Positions 35,427 to 49,173 of a stretch of 64,000 nt of DNA are shown here, piece after piece. The stretch covers positions 194,501 to 258,500 of the forward strand of contig CAWZYM010000379.1 in assembly GCA_963966185.1 (NCBI GenBank), in the 5' to 3' direction. The first letter of the stretch is position 1. Every line of letters starts with the position of its first letter. This DNA comes from Rhabditoides inermis. Taxonomy: Eukaryota; Nematoda; Chromadorea; Rhabditida; Rhabditidae. Made by a program: the position numbers and the translations under genes. The notes under the pieces were generated by a model that was not told the DNA's origin, searched no databases, and worked only from the letters and a program-made list of their open reading frames with translations.

Positions 35427-36960
35427 ATGAAGTTCAAGGATACGCTGGTTGGGATGATGGGAGATTTCGTTGGAATGAGTAAGACTCCGGATTTCAAGGT
35501 GTGTTTCTGGTGTGTTCTCCGTGCTTGACATACGTTACACGCGACTACTGTATTGGTCAAGCAGCGCGATTTGGAATACACGAACACGATCCTTGATCAC
35601 CGCCTCAATAATCAAACAGGATGCACATGTCGTGAATTGTGTGCGAACAATACGAATTGTGCTCCTGCAGAAAAGGACTTGGTTATGACACCCACACAAA
35701 TCGAATAATAAGGGGACAGTTACGACTATGGTTTGGAACTGTTTGTGTCATTTCACTGTATACACTGCCTCCTTTGCAGTCGCCCTCCGCGGCGGCGTCT
35801 CGCGAAGATCTCTCGACGCACCTCGCTGTCCCCGGGGCAGGCGCCAGAAGGCACAGCCTCAACATCACTGTCGGAGCGGTCAGTTACTTACTTGAGTCTT
35901 TCGAGTTTAAATCAATTTGTTTTGTAGTAACCAGTTACCAATATCTTGAAACTGCTTTCGAATGTTTCGTTTTGAGCATCACTTTGGAATTGTGGAACAA
36001 TAGCCTGTGTTCGTGTGAGTTAAAATGCGAAATGTGCTTATGTAATATAGACAGTACGTGTAACTTTGTTCGCATTGCACCGCCTGACGATTTTCCATTT
36101 GCAATTTGTTGAGCGTTGAGTGTTTACCGGTAGCGGGAAGAGTGGAAAGAGAGAGAGAGGGAGAACCAGAAACCTGATTTCCCCCAATCACAGTAACTAT
36201 GTACACGAACTGAAAAATGAATATGTAGTATGAACACTGATGAACTAATGTGTTCGGTGATAAATACATAAGCTCCGCCCACTCAAGCCCCGCCCCCGTT
36301 TCAGGAAGAGGTGCCGGTTTGCCCCGTGAAGCCGGGACGCACACGCGCCGAGTCTATCTGCGTGATGAACGCGCCCCAAAAGCCGGTGCCAGCCGGAAAC
36401 ACGCGCCGGTAAGCCACGCCCACTCCAGACACGCCCACATCGATAACATAACACCCCAGGGGCCGGTTAGCCACGAAGCAAACATCCTTTTTGCTGAATC
36501 CGATCATATGAACATGATCATCATATTCGGGGGACAAGTGATAAGTGATAATCATATGACAAGATGGGATCACGCGGAATGTAGGGAGAAGGGACATCTC
36601 TGTTCCAGTCTGGTCAAGTGTAATTATGAAAGAATGCATGAGTCACGTGTACTTTTCGAATAGGATTTGGTATTTGGTAGAAACACAGAAAACGGAAATT
36701 CGTGGTGGGACCCAACCACTTTCAGAATGTCGCTGCCGGTCACCAACACCAACAACTCGTCGATGAGGAAGAAGGTGCAGAAAAAGAAGGGCGAGAGCAG
36801 CTCGGACCGATCCGACACGGACAGCGACGAAGGTACCGCCCACTCAAGCCCCGCCCACTCACCGCCTGTTTCAGGGTTCCACAGCGTTCCGGTCATCAAG
36901 GAGGAGGACGAGCCGTGTCCAGCTCCCGAGACAAGGAGAGCGTCCGTCTACCGTATCTGA
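35427..36960 (+). CDS. Basic, disordered phosphoprotein-like protein, unknown family
   Basis: Exons at 35427-35498, 35780-35878, 36305-36409, 36719-36830 and 36875-36960 join in phase, giving about 155 residues. There may be one more small exon near 35563. The N-terminus is MKFKDTLVGMMGDFVGMSK; the rest is low in hydrophobics. Basophilic kinase or 14-3-3-type sites recur: ARRHSLN, TRAESICV, RRMSLP and RRASVYRI at the very C-terminus. Between them lie a lysine run (RKKVQKKKGES) and an acidic serine patch (SDRSDTDSDEG). This suggests a phosphorylation-regulated adaptor or signalling tail, but that is inference. An AATAAA lies near 37241. There is no signal peptide. Confidence 0.65.
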
Positions 36961-37244
36961 GAGGATTACTGTACTCACTGAGAAGACTACCGTACCTGAG
37001 AAAATGCCGTAATCTCGGAAGCTTTCTGTAGTTTAAACGAAGGACACTGTAATCGTACCTTTTGCATAAGAACCCTATCGCTTTATTTGTCTGTACCGAA
37101 ATACCCGGTGATCTGATATTCGTGAAGTTTGCAAGAATTGTATTCCACTTCATTTTGATTCGATTTTAGTGAGTGTGTACAGTCTGTGTATTGCATTATA
37201 GTTGATTTCATGTATTTGTTAACGTGTTGTACATAACAACAAAT

Positions 37245-37519
37245 AAAGTATTACCGCAAAATGTTTTGTTGAATGAAACATGTCTTGACAGCCGGAAACA
37301 ACCGTGGTTGCAAGTTCGCTCTTATTCTTTCTCTCTTTCTTCTCTCTCTCTCTCCTCTAGTTGTTTCCGCAATTGAAAAGTGAGCCAATTTCCGAAACGA
37401 TCATCCTATTCTTTTCCTCTACAGTACCACACAGTGTGTTATTCACGGTGTGTATAACAATTGTTAGCTAAAGTGGCCTCCTTCTAAAACTGAAAAGTGG
37501 TATGTATCGCAATCTCAAT
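37245..37519. other. Intergenic spacer
   Basis: A short TC-rich stretch lies at 37325-37360. Nothing else is recognisable. Confidence 0.5.
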
Positions 37520-38012
37520 TCAGAAAGTGCAATGTTTTGGTAGAGGGCGCGTCATCTTATCGCGAGTGAAATGCCTTGTAATTGTTTGTATAAAAGAAAA
37601 CGAAACAGGAATAGATGTTCAAGTGCGTACTTTTTCCAACTTGATAGGGCGTAAGTGATTTTGATGTTTCATCATTTTCCAAACTAGGTGCGTCTTCATA
37701 TTAGGTCGCGTGCTACATGTCTTGACAGTTGTATATAAACACTCAATATTTTGATGGAACATTTGATCGGTGGTCTTTGAATGTATATCTACCTCTCCTT
37801 TTGATCACGTCATGAGCACGCGACCTAATATGAAGACGCACCTAGTTTGGAAAATGATGAAACATCAAAATCACTGACGCCCTATCAAGTTGGAAAGAGT
37901 ACGCACTTGAACATCTATTCCTGTTTCGTTTTTTTTCTATACAAACAATTACAAGGCATTTCACTCGCGATAAGATGACGCGCACTCAACCAAAACATTG
38001 CACTTTCTAATT
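37520..38012. mobile_element. Foldback/MITE with inverted arms of about 190 bp
   Basis: The arm starting CAGAAAGTGCAATGTTTTGG (left) is matched on the other strand by the right arm ending AACATTGCACTTTCTAA. Complementarity continues to about 37715 and from about 37815, with a loop of about 100 bp. A block from the loop (CATTTGATCGGTGGTCTTTG, near 37760) recurs inverted near 38190. No coding capacity was seen. Confidence 0.8.
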
Positions 38013-38506
38013 AAAACCGAATATGAATATACACAAAAAAATTCGCGCGATCTTGATGTTGTTGTTTTTTTCGCGAAAAGGGTAGCCAGTATCAGTTGAT
38101 CAGGTCACGTGCTGCGTGACGTGACTAAAAGGGAAAAAGTAGATGCAGCAAAAACTGGAAACACATCATCACTCTGTCTCACACTCAAAGACCACCGATC
38201 AAATGTTCAGACAATTCATGCGCGTGTACGTTTAATCAAACATCAATAATCAATACACAAAACACAAAATTGCGAATTCGTGCTCGCGCTCAGTGACTAG
38301 AAGGCGAGAGAGGCTCAATCATCAATCAATTGATAATCGACAATCTATCAGCACAAAACTCAAGTCGAGAAAAGAGTGGAATGTACAACAGAACAGAGAG
38401 AGAAAAGCGTAGGGAGGAAAGAGACAATGTATGTATAAGGCAAGAGTGAGCCGGGATCACATGAGATATCGCGAGAGGGAAGGGGCGGAGCTTGCGGGGG
38501 CGGGGT
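38013..38506. other. Downstream flank of the anion-channel gene
   Basis: The inverted block shared with the foldback loop lies at 38187-38213. The rest is AT-rich with no gene. Confidence 0.5.
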
Positions 38507-39789
38507 CTAGTCCTTTGACTTGGCCGTGTAGTACATCCAGTAAATGAGGTTCAAGAAGGTGAACGTAATCGGGAACAGCTTCTGGCAAAATCTAGAAAAA
38601 AAGTTTTCACAAAAGTTATAATCCGTTTTCTCAAATAGCAATCGCTCGAGTCTGCCCATTTCAGCGCGTCCGTCACGATGAAGAAAAAAGTGGCGGGAAA
38701 TTCAACATTCGAATATAATATACCTGTCCATATCCTCTCCGCTCCACTTGTGGAATAGCTTGGCGGAGACGAGCCGCTTTCTCCGCCTTCGCGACGCCTG
38801 ACGCTGCCGCACGTACACAAGCATCTGCGATAAATTCGCATATTCAAGTTTGGATCACGATTTTTACACTGATTTTTATTAGTTTGATGACAATTATCAT
38901 TCCACTTACACCCAGAAATACTGTACAGTTTTAATTGTTTCAGGAGTTCCCTCTCTTTTCTACCGTGTCTATTTTCAGTATCAGTAAAAAGCTACATTTG
39001 TTTTTCTCACCGCTCGCACCTCAATTAGCGCATGCTTTTAGTGACAATGGCGTTATCTCATTATTCCCGGCGAGTTCCAAGTGCCGGCTACCGTAACCGT
39101 ACCCTAAGTGAACACACTTTGGCACTTACGTGAGGAGTACGTGTGTTTGTGTTCTTGTCACTACTACTATTAACCAGTTGTCTTGATTTGATTATTTGAT
39201 TACTCAGTCAGGAGCAGTGTTGGGAAGAGACATGACAATATGATAGGATTCTGATGATTGTTGTTTTGTGGCTGAGATCAGTTGGAACAACGTTGATAAT
39301 TGAATGAGGAAACATGTTTTGATCATTGATCTTTGGAAACTGCATTCTCTTCTATTCCAGTTCTGAACAAAAGAAGAGGTTAGAGAGTGCACTTGAGTCA
39401 TTTCCCTAATAAAAATACACTACACCTACAGACATCATTTTTCAAGTAAATTATATAACTTTATAACTGTAGTTCTACAACTATTCGAACACCCATAATC
39501 CGTTTCATATCAGATGCACTTGAGTTTTTTTAACAAAAAAAAACACACAACGCCTACATTCCTACATATACTTGAGAAAAAAAAATTCGAAAAAAAATGT
39601 TGCTCTTCCCACCTGATTGTTGTTCTCCTTTTCCACTTCTTTCTCGTCCGGCCGCGGCTGTGGCACGTCCACGTACGTTCTGAAAAAGTGTTTTTTTTGT
39701 CTTGACAACTTCACTACAATTCAGAAAGCAACATGTAAGCTAATCTCATCAATGCGTTTCCTTATTTACGTAAAACTGTGGAGAAACGG

Positions 39790-39842
<53 letters not shown>

Positions 39843-42800
39843 CTCGCTGACCGTTCTCCCCATATCTCCTTCTGCCACGCCGTCTCATCCGGCGAGGCGC
39901 ATGCCGTTTCTGGTTGCATGGAAGGACGACCCTAGAAAAAAATCAATATCAAATGAAAAAAAATCAATATCAAATGTCATCCTCCAGTGAGGGTCGGCAC
40001 TGGTACGGAGCATTAAAGTGAAAACTGATGGCGAAGCTGTATGGAGAGAGGAAAGGAGAGAGATGTCACTCACGTATCCGCTCTTGAAGCTCTTGTTGCT
40101 GAACGTGCGCTGGAAGATGTTCTTCCGGATGTCTTCCTGGAGTTCATTGATTTATTGATTGAAAAAGCAGCCTGCAATGGATAGCAAACGTTTGACTATT
40201 TTATAGCCAGAAAACGTGTGTTTTGTGGGACAAACAAGAATGTTAGTAAAATATCCAATCCAACCGGCTGTCAAAAAGAAAAGAGAATCGAAGGTACAGT
40301 CTCGCACCTCGTTATCTATATATGAGTGAACGGATTCAACCGGCTAAAAAGGATAATGGAGAAGATAAACAGTCTCGCACCTCACTCATGAACTCCCCAT
40401 CTGGCGGCTCCTTCTTGTTCTCGAGTGTACCGACGACAGCCAATTCTGCAAGGGTAGCGTATGTATCTCTGTGATGATAGTATCGTCGTGTTTTTTTTCT
40501 TCAATTTTCTTTATTCAACAGAGATCTGCATTCTTTGGTAACTCGTGAAGAAACGTTTTTTTGTGTGGATTATCGATTTATCAATTGACCAACAACTCAC
40601 CGACGATCGACAGGAATATGTAGCCGACGCAGCCGAACATGAACAGATCCAGCCCCTTCACGTACGACACCTGGAACGATGACGTCATGCGATGTTCGTG
40701 ACGTCATCAGGACATATGACGTCATTGCGAGTGACATTATAAAAGTTGTATTGTGTCGTGAATAAGGCGCTGCGCAGTGTATTCGTGATAGCAAAACAAG
40801 GCGAGCGGGAACTGAGATTGCGAAATCGTATTGCGAAATCACCGATGGCAGCAGCGGCTGCTGCTCGATTTCGCGACGATCCTTCGTTTATATGACCATT
40901 TTGTCTATTCTGTGTTTTGATTTTGTCAATCCCGCTTCGGTCACATAGACAACTCGTGAACTTCACCCCGAATCTAAAGTACCGTGTACCTTGGACAGAC
41001 TCCCAGTAACGCCAACTCCTACAGACATGCCGTAATCCTCTGCCGCAACCAATTTCAAAATATCGTAACCCCACTGTATGTACCACCTCATTCCGCCATA
41101 CCGTAACCCGCTAGCGTACCTTGGGCAGACTCCTAGCGACGTTGCTGTACTGCAGTGTGAGTGCCATGAGTGAAGAGACGCCAAGGGTGACGCGGGCCGG
41201 GAGAGACTTCCTGGATCTAGCGGTCAGACAGTCAGGGGGAGAGGTTAGTACACATGCAACACATGCTGAGGACAGTGTATTATGATTATGATTATGACAA
41301 AAGCGTTACGCACAATGTCTCATTCTGGATTCCGATATTTAATTGTAATAAATTTCAACACTTTTTTTTGTTGTATTATGATACATATGAATATGAAACG
41401 ACGTGTATAAATAGTACGTATTACGACAAAAGCGTTACTCATTCTGCCACGACACTATATACAACAGTTAGCATGATACAGTAAGCACACCATAAGAACA
41501 GTAACCAGTTAAGAGCACCGTAATCCTCACCTGTCGAGCCAGAACGAGATCCACGATATGAGCACCATACAGTAGGTCGGCAGGTAGATCTGTGAGATTA
41601 CTATTGATTGATTATCGACTGATTTCAGACGGCGGTATAACTGACGTTTTTGAGCATCAAGGAATTTGTCAAAAAACAAATTATCTGTTAAAAGTACTTG
41701 CGTAAAGATATTAAGTTTGTCTTGACCCAATTCAACAAAAGCGCATGCATAAAACGTTTACAAATACTAAAACAAACCTGCGCCTCTCTCTTTCCCCCCC
41801 TCTCTCTCTCCTCTCTTCTCTCTCTCCGTCTTCTCTCTCTCTCTAAACGTATGACGTTATTCATTTGTATTGTTATATTTTATCTGTTAGTGTCCACTGT
41901 CCGTTATGCGCAGGTTTGTGTTAGTATTTGTAAACGTTTTATGCATGCGCTTTTGTTGAATTGGGTCAAGACAAACTTAATATCTTTACGCAAGTACTTT
42001 TAACAGATAATATATGTGCTTTTGTTGAATTTCATAGAAATTTCTTCTGTTTCTGATTCCCAAGCTCTGTCGTTAATTTCTCTGCGCGCCCTGCCCGCCT
42101 ACCGGGAGAGAGAGCTAGCCAGAGTGAAGGGAACCCAAAACAACGCAAACCCGGCGCGAATTAGACGCTGGCGGCGGCGAGGCGAACTACACTCAAAGTG
42201 CTAGTTGGAGAACACGCGCAGAAAACGCCGAGAGAGTACGCTTTCGGCAGAGAGCCAGCGTTACCGGACACGACACCCACCCACCCACCCACCCACACGC
42301 TGGCCTCTCACCTCATGGGTGCGCGAGATCGCTCATAACTTCTTTCGGAGAAAAGATACAAAGATGCCATCAATTAGTGATCTGGCCTACGGAACCGTGC
42401 GAATCTAACTAACATGAATTGGATGAGTTCACATTCCTGCTAACATGATTTTTGGATAGAGCTTCTTGAAAATTCTGGCGCGAGCCCTATCCTAAGCCAA
42501 AAGAGAGGGCGCTGCGCGCCCTCTCTAATTGATGAAAAAGGAAAACAACATCAAAACAAAGGATTGATATACGAATATTGATTGATTTTCTCACCTGCAG
42601 AATGTAGAAACCATACGAGCGGCGGAAGAACATCTTGATGTTCAGCTAGAAATTTTTGTTGAGATTTGGAACTTCGATAGCGCTCGTAAATTGTTCACAA
42701 CTTAGGATAGAGCTATTTTACCATTAACATTAAAACGTATATCCATTTACTACTAGAAGTGAAGAAAGTGAAACAGTCATATGAAACATATGAAAATAAA

Positions 42801-45336
42801 ATATGAAACAGCCGACGTTTCACGGTCGATTTTGCTGTCCTTTCACATATTAAACGGGCCAAACGCATAACGGTATCCATCACACTACCTTTCTGACTAC
42901 TGAACATCGGTTCATCGTCGATGTATCGATTTACCGATTGATTATCGATCGTACCTGGTCCCACACTCCTGCCGGGTAGTGGAAAGTGGCCTTCTCGTAC
43001 ACGAACGTCGTCATGTGGAAGTCGGGCAGCTGGAAGAAATTTGCATAACCACGAAATTTGCATAATCAAACATGAATTGAAACACTTCTTGTTCCGGATG
43101 TTTCGCACCAACACATCATCAATTACTCGGCATACAAGCAATGCATTTTACACACACACACTCAGTTTTAGCAATGAATTTTACACAATTTTACACAGAA
43201 TGAAACAATGGTCTTCAAATACCGCAAAGACGCTGTAAGAGTAAGAAGTGATTGTTTGTGCGCACTGTGAGCGAGGGTGCGCTTCTTGTGTTTGAGAGCG
43301 AAATGGACTGATTCAAAAGAACAAGCCATTTCAACAAAAAAAGTTACCTTTATCTCGTCGATGAACTCCACGGGTGTGCCATGTCTCTTCCAGTGTAACC
43401 GCACTGAAATCATCAATTCAAATGTTATTTTAACGGTTAATAAAAGTGGCCCGTATCTAACATAAGGGTATAGTTCAAACAGCAGACACTAATTATATTC
43501 ATGTAGATTCAGAATATTATCTCAAAAAAAAATTCGATTATCAAACAATACCTTTGCCGACGTTGAAGGAGTAGCTCTCGAAAACGGTGGTGCACACTGC
43601 GCGATCCATTGGGAAGTAGCTGGATAGGATGGACTATTGATTGATTTATCTATTGATATATTGATAATTATTTGTTTTATAAATTCTTTAGTTCACATTT
43701 ACAACAATACACATGAAAAGCTTACGTGAAATCCATTTCGCATGGTGTCTCGACCACCAATCTGAAATAATAATGTTACCGTCTCCTTCTCTTCCATTAT
43801 CTTTCTCTCTCTCTCTCACTCTTTATCTCCCTCCCTTCCCCTTCCCCCTCTTTCACCTATAGTTCATCCACACAGTTCCATTGGGGAAGATCGCCAGGAA
43901 GATGTTCGGCAGAGGCGACTTGTGGATTTGAGAGTACTGAATTATTGCTGCTCAAGTCAATGTGTAAGTCCACGTTTCGCTATACGCGTAAAACTGACTT
44001 CAGGTCATTTTTTATTGTTGTCGTTTCAAACGTTTCATTTCATAAATGTCTAATAGAATATTTGAATAGTCACCTTTGAATTGACGATGCATACATTGGG
44101 CAGCCAGATATCGTCGACCATCCGGTGAGAGAGCGACAGATTCGTGAGACAGTGCGCCCCCTCCTCCGCCTGAAATCCTACGTTGCGTCAGTTTCTCTTT
44201 TTTTAATACGTTGCGTCAGTTTTTCTTTTCTGTGATTGTAATTGAAATATTGCGTAAATTGACCTTTACATAATATGTCGAAGTTTGAGGACCGAAAATC
44301 GTCGAACTTAGATCTCACCTGCTCTCTTGCAATTTACTTCACCGCTTGACTGAATTCTTTATGAAAGCTACTTATTAGACGCAATGAACAATGGGGGCGA
44401 AATAGGTTAGCTGTCTTCAGAAAGCGGTCTCTATTCTATCTTTCTTACAAAGGGATGCTAGAAGTGAACATGAAAGACCAACATTGCAACAACTGGCAGT
44501 AATTGTGTGAAGAACGAATGACAATGTTTCCAGACTATAAACAAAAAGGGAAACTTTTTCGGTAAATCCAGCTACTGTCTACCGATGAACGAGCATGAAA
44601 ATTATTATACATTGTAATATACATTAGTTTATCTTTCAAAGATTATATATAATCAATAATCAATCATCAATCATCAATAATCAATCATCAATCATCAATA
44701 ATTCACTCCCACCTCGAAGGACAGCCCCGGGTCGTGCCATATCTGAGACAGGAAGAAGTGGATGTGCGACGCGGACTGGATCTCGTTGATCTCGGACACC
44801 TGGATTTGAAGGATTCAAAATCTTGTATTCAAAATTCCGACATATTCAAACTTGTATGCACACTACAAATTTGCTGACGTTTTAATTGTTTTGCTGCCTT
44901 TCATCCAGTTAATTGGCATATTTCTTTTTATGAACATTTTTTGCATATTAAACCTCCACTCACCTTCTGCACCAACAGTTCGATGTCGACGTCCACTCCC
45001 TTCATCTTCGGCACCTGATTCCGGTCGTACTTGTTGAGCAGCTCCGTCAGAATCCTTGATTGAATTAATACAGCCGTTGTTTGGATAGGAAATCTACAGA
45101 CATTCTTTTTGGGTATCTGCCATTATTGATTGATTCGAGAACTTATTTCTAAAATCTACAGGGTTTTTGGATATTTCGGAAAAACGATGTATTGGTTGTT
45201 TGATTCAAAAATGTATGAATGCTAAAAAACCTAATATCTCTTTATCGGAATGTGTGTTTAGTATTTCGTTGTCTAGGTGTATCATAGTAATGTAGTAGAG
45301 AAAACGTCAAGCACAGATGAGTGTGACAAGTGAGAG

Positions 45337-45432
<96 letters not shown>

Positions 45433-45913
45433 TTCTCTCTTCCTCTCTCTCTCCCTCTCTCTCCACTTGTGTTGAAATCTAGTAAATAGTTCCAGTAGTG
45501 GATTGAGTTTTTCAGACACCAATTTTTAATGTTCTAAAATACCGCAAAACTGACCACGTTCATGTTTTGTGTACATAGCGTTTTCCTAACACATCCTCCA
45601 CAAAACACTTTTGATATGCAATTGGAAGAGCATAAGAAGACGGAAGAAGGAGAGATGGGAAGAGGGAGAGGGGGGGAGGAAACAAGAAAGATATGCCCCT
45701 TCGTGGTATCGAGTTACTTTGTAGCAATGTTCCGTTCGCTCCAAACTCTTCCAAGTCATTACAACAGGACAGCAAGAAGCTTGTCCGAAACATCGACATA
45801 TGATATCTGAGCAGAATCTTTGAATGTTCGAGTGCAATGTTGTTCAGTAATTCGAGACATGTAGTTCAATCGCACACAACACTCTCGCATTGACTGAATG
45901 ACTGACAGAGTTT

Positions 45914-45945
<32 letters not shown>

Positions 45946-46424
45946 GGAGAGAGAGGGAGGGGGAGGGAGAATGATCTCACCTCGTTGCGGTTTTCTCTGC
46001 TTGTCCCAGAACACAGAACTCGGACTCCGATTGATCAATATCCGGCGACGCCAGTTGCGAGCGGACCACTAAAATTAATTCACAAATTAGTTATTTAGTT
46101 CTTCATTAACTGAAAAGAGGTTTTCACAGCACGTTTTACAAGTTCATAGTTCAAGATCGTTCAGTATCTTAAAAAAAACGTGTTCTGCCGCGGATGGACT
46201 ATTGAGTTTTGCGACGTGCATACAATTTTGTGTCGGTTCCCAATCCCTGACCTCCTAGTCTGCACTCCCATTCAAACCCCAAGAAAGCAAGAAGGAAGTT
46301 GGGGGAATCTCCCAACCCCCCCCCCCTCCTCCTTCCAACCACGTAGGAATCATCAATGCCTCCGGCGATTGAGTTAGCCAATGAAAGCCGCGCGGGAAAG
46401 CGGCGGGTCCGTTTAGCACGAATA

Positions 46425-46474
<50 letters not shown>

Positions 46475-46585
46475 GCTATCCCACAGATGCTCGCTTGATA
46501 AGGATGATTCGGCAAGTGGATCTTTGATTTCTTATTCATAGAGCTGTCATAATGTGAAGAAAAGGAGTCATAGGACAATGTAGAA

Positions 46586-46627
<42 letters not shown>

Positions 46628-47215
46628 AGAGAGTTGCATAGTCTCAATAAACAATCAGATAAGCCCTGTGCTCGTGAGTGCGGGAATGGATGGCAACAGA
46701 GGCACAGAGACTAATGCCTCAACGATCGCCTCGCGCTAAACATATATTATATATACACATGTTGTTATACTCTCACTAACGTAAGTCACGCGCTGTGGGC
46801 TTGATAAGATGGCAACAACATGCAAAACAAGACTGGCAGACAATTTGAACTGCATAGGTGTAATGCCATAGTCCTCCTTCGACCTCCTCCGCAGAGTAAT
46901 CTCTTGAATCGGGGGGAAGATTTCACCTTTCGTTTGATCTGCATGCGTCTCCATAACCATATGATCATGCGCCAACACATAGACAGAGTCAGACAAGTCT
47001 CATTCTCACCTTCACAGCTTCCATTGGCATTCTGGACGAATCCATCACGACATTCACAACTGAAACGTATGTTTTGTGCTTGAGAGGGAGAGAAAAGGGG
47101 AGATGGAGAGGAAGAGAAGGAGAGGGAGATGGAGATGGAGAGGGAGAGGGAGAGGGAGAGGGAGAGGGAGAGGGAGAGAGAAAAAGAGAGGGGGAGAGAG
47201 AGAGGGAGAGAGAGG

Positions 47216-47285
<70 letters not shown>

Positions 47286-47851
47286 CTGATCTCTCCATCG
47301 TCCCATTGCTTGCAGTAAGAGGAGCGGAGATCGCACTTTGCGCAGTCTGAATAAAGACGATAGGAGCATATTCAAATTGATTTTAGTTATAGACACTATA
47401 TTTAGAATACGTTTCAGTACGAGCATATGATGTGTGATGCTAAATTTCCCAAACAATCGGTGATGTTTCATAGTTGTGTGACAGTTGTGTGGTTTCACAA
47501 TTAAGATCTCGCTCATTTAGAAAGTGTATTTGTGAAATGAGACGATTTTTGATACATGGATTGAGTTTGGGTTCGTCTTAGTTTGTCTCATTATTTCTAC
47601 TCAAGACAACAGATTGGTCAGTAGGCGACAGAAGTAATGGAATGAGCTCGCGAGAGGTGCGAAGAACAGATACTCTCCCCCCCTCTCTCTCCTTCTCTCT
47701 CTCCTTTTCTCTCATTTCATTAACCAGAGAATCTTCTATGCGTTTGCGCAGATTTCGATACTCTTTATAGGTTTTACATACAAAAAAAGTCGAATCCAAA
47801 CTCGCACAAGCGACGTCACGTAAGAAGTACCTCAGTTCTGAGATGTCTGGC

Positions 47852-47901
<50 letters not shown>

Positions 47902-48660
47902 AGAGAGAGGAGAACGCCTCAGGGAAAAAGACGCGCAAATGAGCAGCTTGAGTTTGCTAGCGCTCACGAGAGCCTCTTGAACACTGAGCCTTTTGGTTGT
48001 GGAAGCGACTTTTTGACGATGTTTCGACGATAAGTAAGTTGATAAGTACAAGGTTCTTTCTTCTTCTTCTTTTTTTTTGTTTTCAGATGATACTCGCGAG
48101 CTCTCTGTAGGTTTCTCAACTGCATGGCCTCTTCTCTCCCACATCTCGTTCTGTCAATAGAGCATTCTTTTTTGTGAGCACTGTGACTCTGGATAAATGA
48201 TTGATTGACTGTGAGTTGATTCGCAACGCATTTGCACCTTATAACTTTTTAGATTTGCTAAGGGATATAGGAAGATTTCTGAACTACATAGCAGTCATTA
48301 GTTGTGAATATAGTTTGCTATTTCATGATATGAGATTATGCAAATTATGCATTCTATCATATCAATCAAAAAAAGTTTTTTTTATTCAATTGGTTGCAAA
48401 ATATACCTAATATCTACGTTTTCAATAAGTGACACTGATCATCTGACTGAATATTTATTTTATAACAAAAAGAGTAGGATTCGATTGATAGCATGATCCT
48501 TTGAACAAACTAGACTTTACTCCAGTCTCACCCTCTTTTTTGTTTTAGATTTCGAAGTCAACATCCCGTTTCCTGTATATTGAAAAGTGAACTTTTGATG
48601 TTTTCCAATGAATTTCATAGTATGTTCGTCTTTTGACTAACAGAGATTTGAGAGAGGTGA

Positions 48661-48713
<53 letters not shown>

Positions 48714-48824
48714 GCGCACGAGGTACCGACCTATGAGTGACATCTTTTCGCTGTTACACCTAGGGCACACCTCGTCACAAAATCGCGAGGTAATAGACGT
48801 GGATTTTGAAATAAATAAACATGG

Positions 48825-48871
<47 letters not shown>

Positions 48872-49119
48872 CAACAGCAGACGGCTTCAAAGTCAGCGGA
48901 CGTGCCTAAATCACTAAATCGAGGTGTTTTGCACCTCGATTTTTGTTTGCACACGCGTGATGTCAATTTTCCGCGTCGATTTCGGCGTTTGAGAGACGGG
49001 AGTACACCACTACACAGGAGGGATAACAAATAGTATTGCTTCCGCATCGCTGGTTCGGGATGCTCCTCTCTTTCTTTCTCTCTCTCTCTTTCTTCTCTCT
49101 TTTCCTCTTTCTCTCTTTC

Positions 49120-49173
<54 letters not shown>

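Noticed and set aside
45242..45522. Arg-Glu repeat open frames (and many like them at other GA/TC tracts)
   Set aside because: Translation of microsatellites gives RERERE or SLSLSL in several frames at once; this is not gene evidence.
48720..48780. Possible extra receptor exon encoding [15 protein letters not shown]
   Set aside because: No acceptor gives a frame compatible with the flanking exons. Joining exon 1 directly to the exon at 47341 is in phase.
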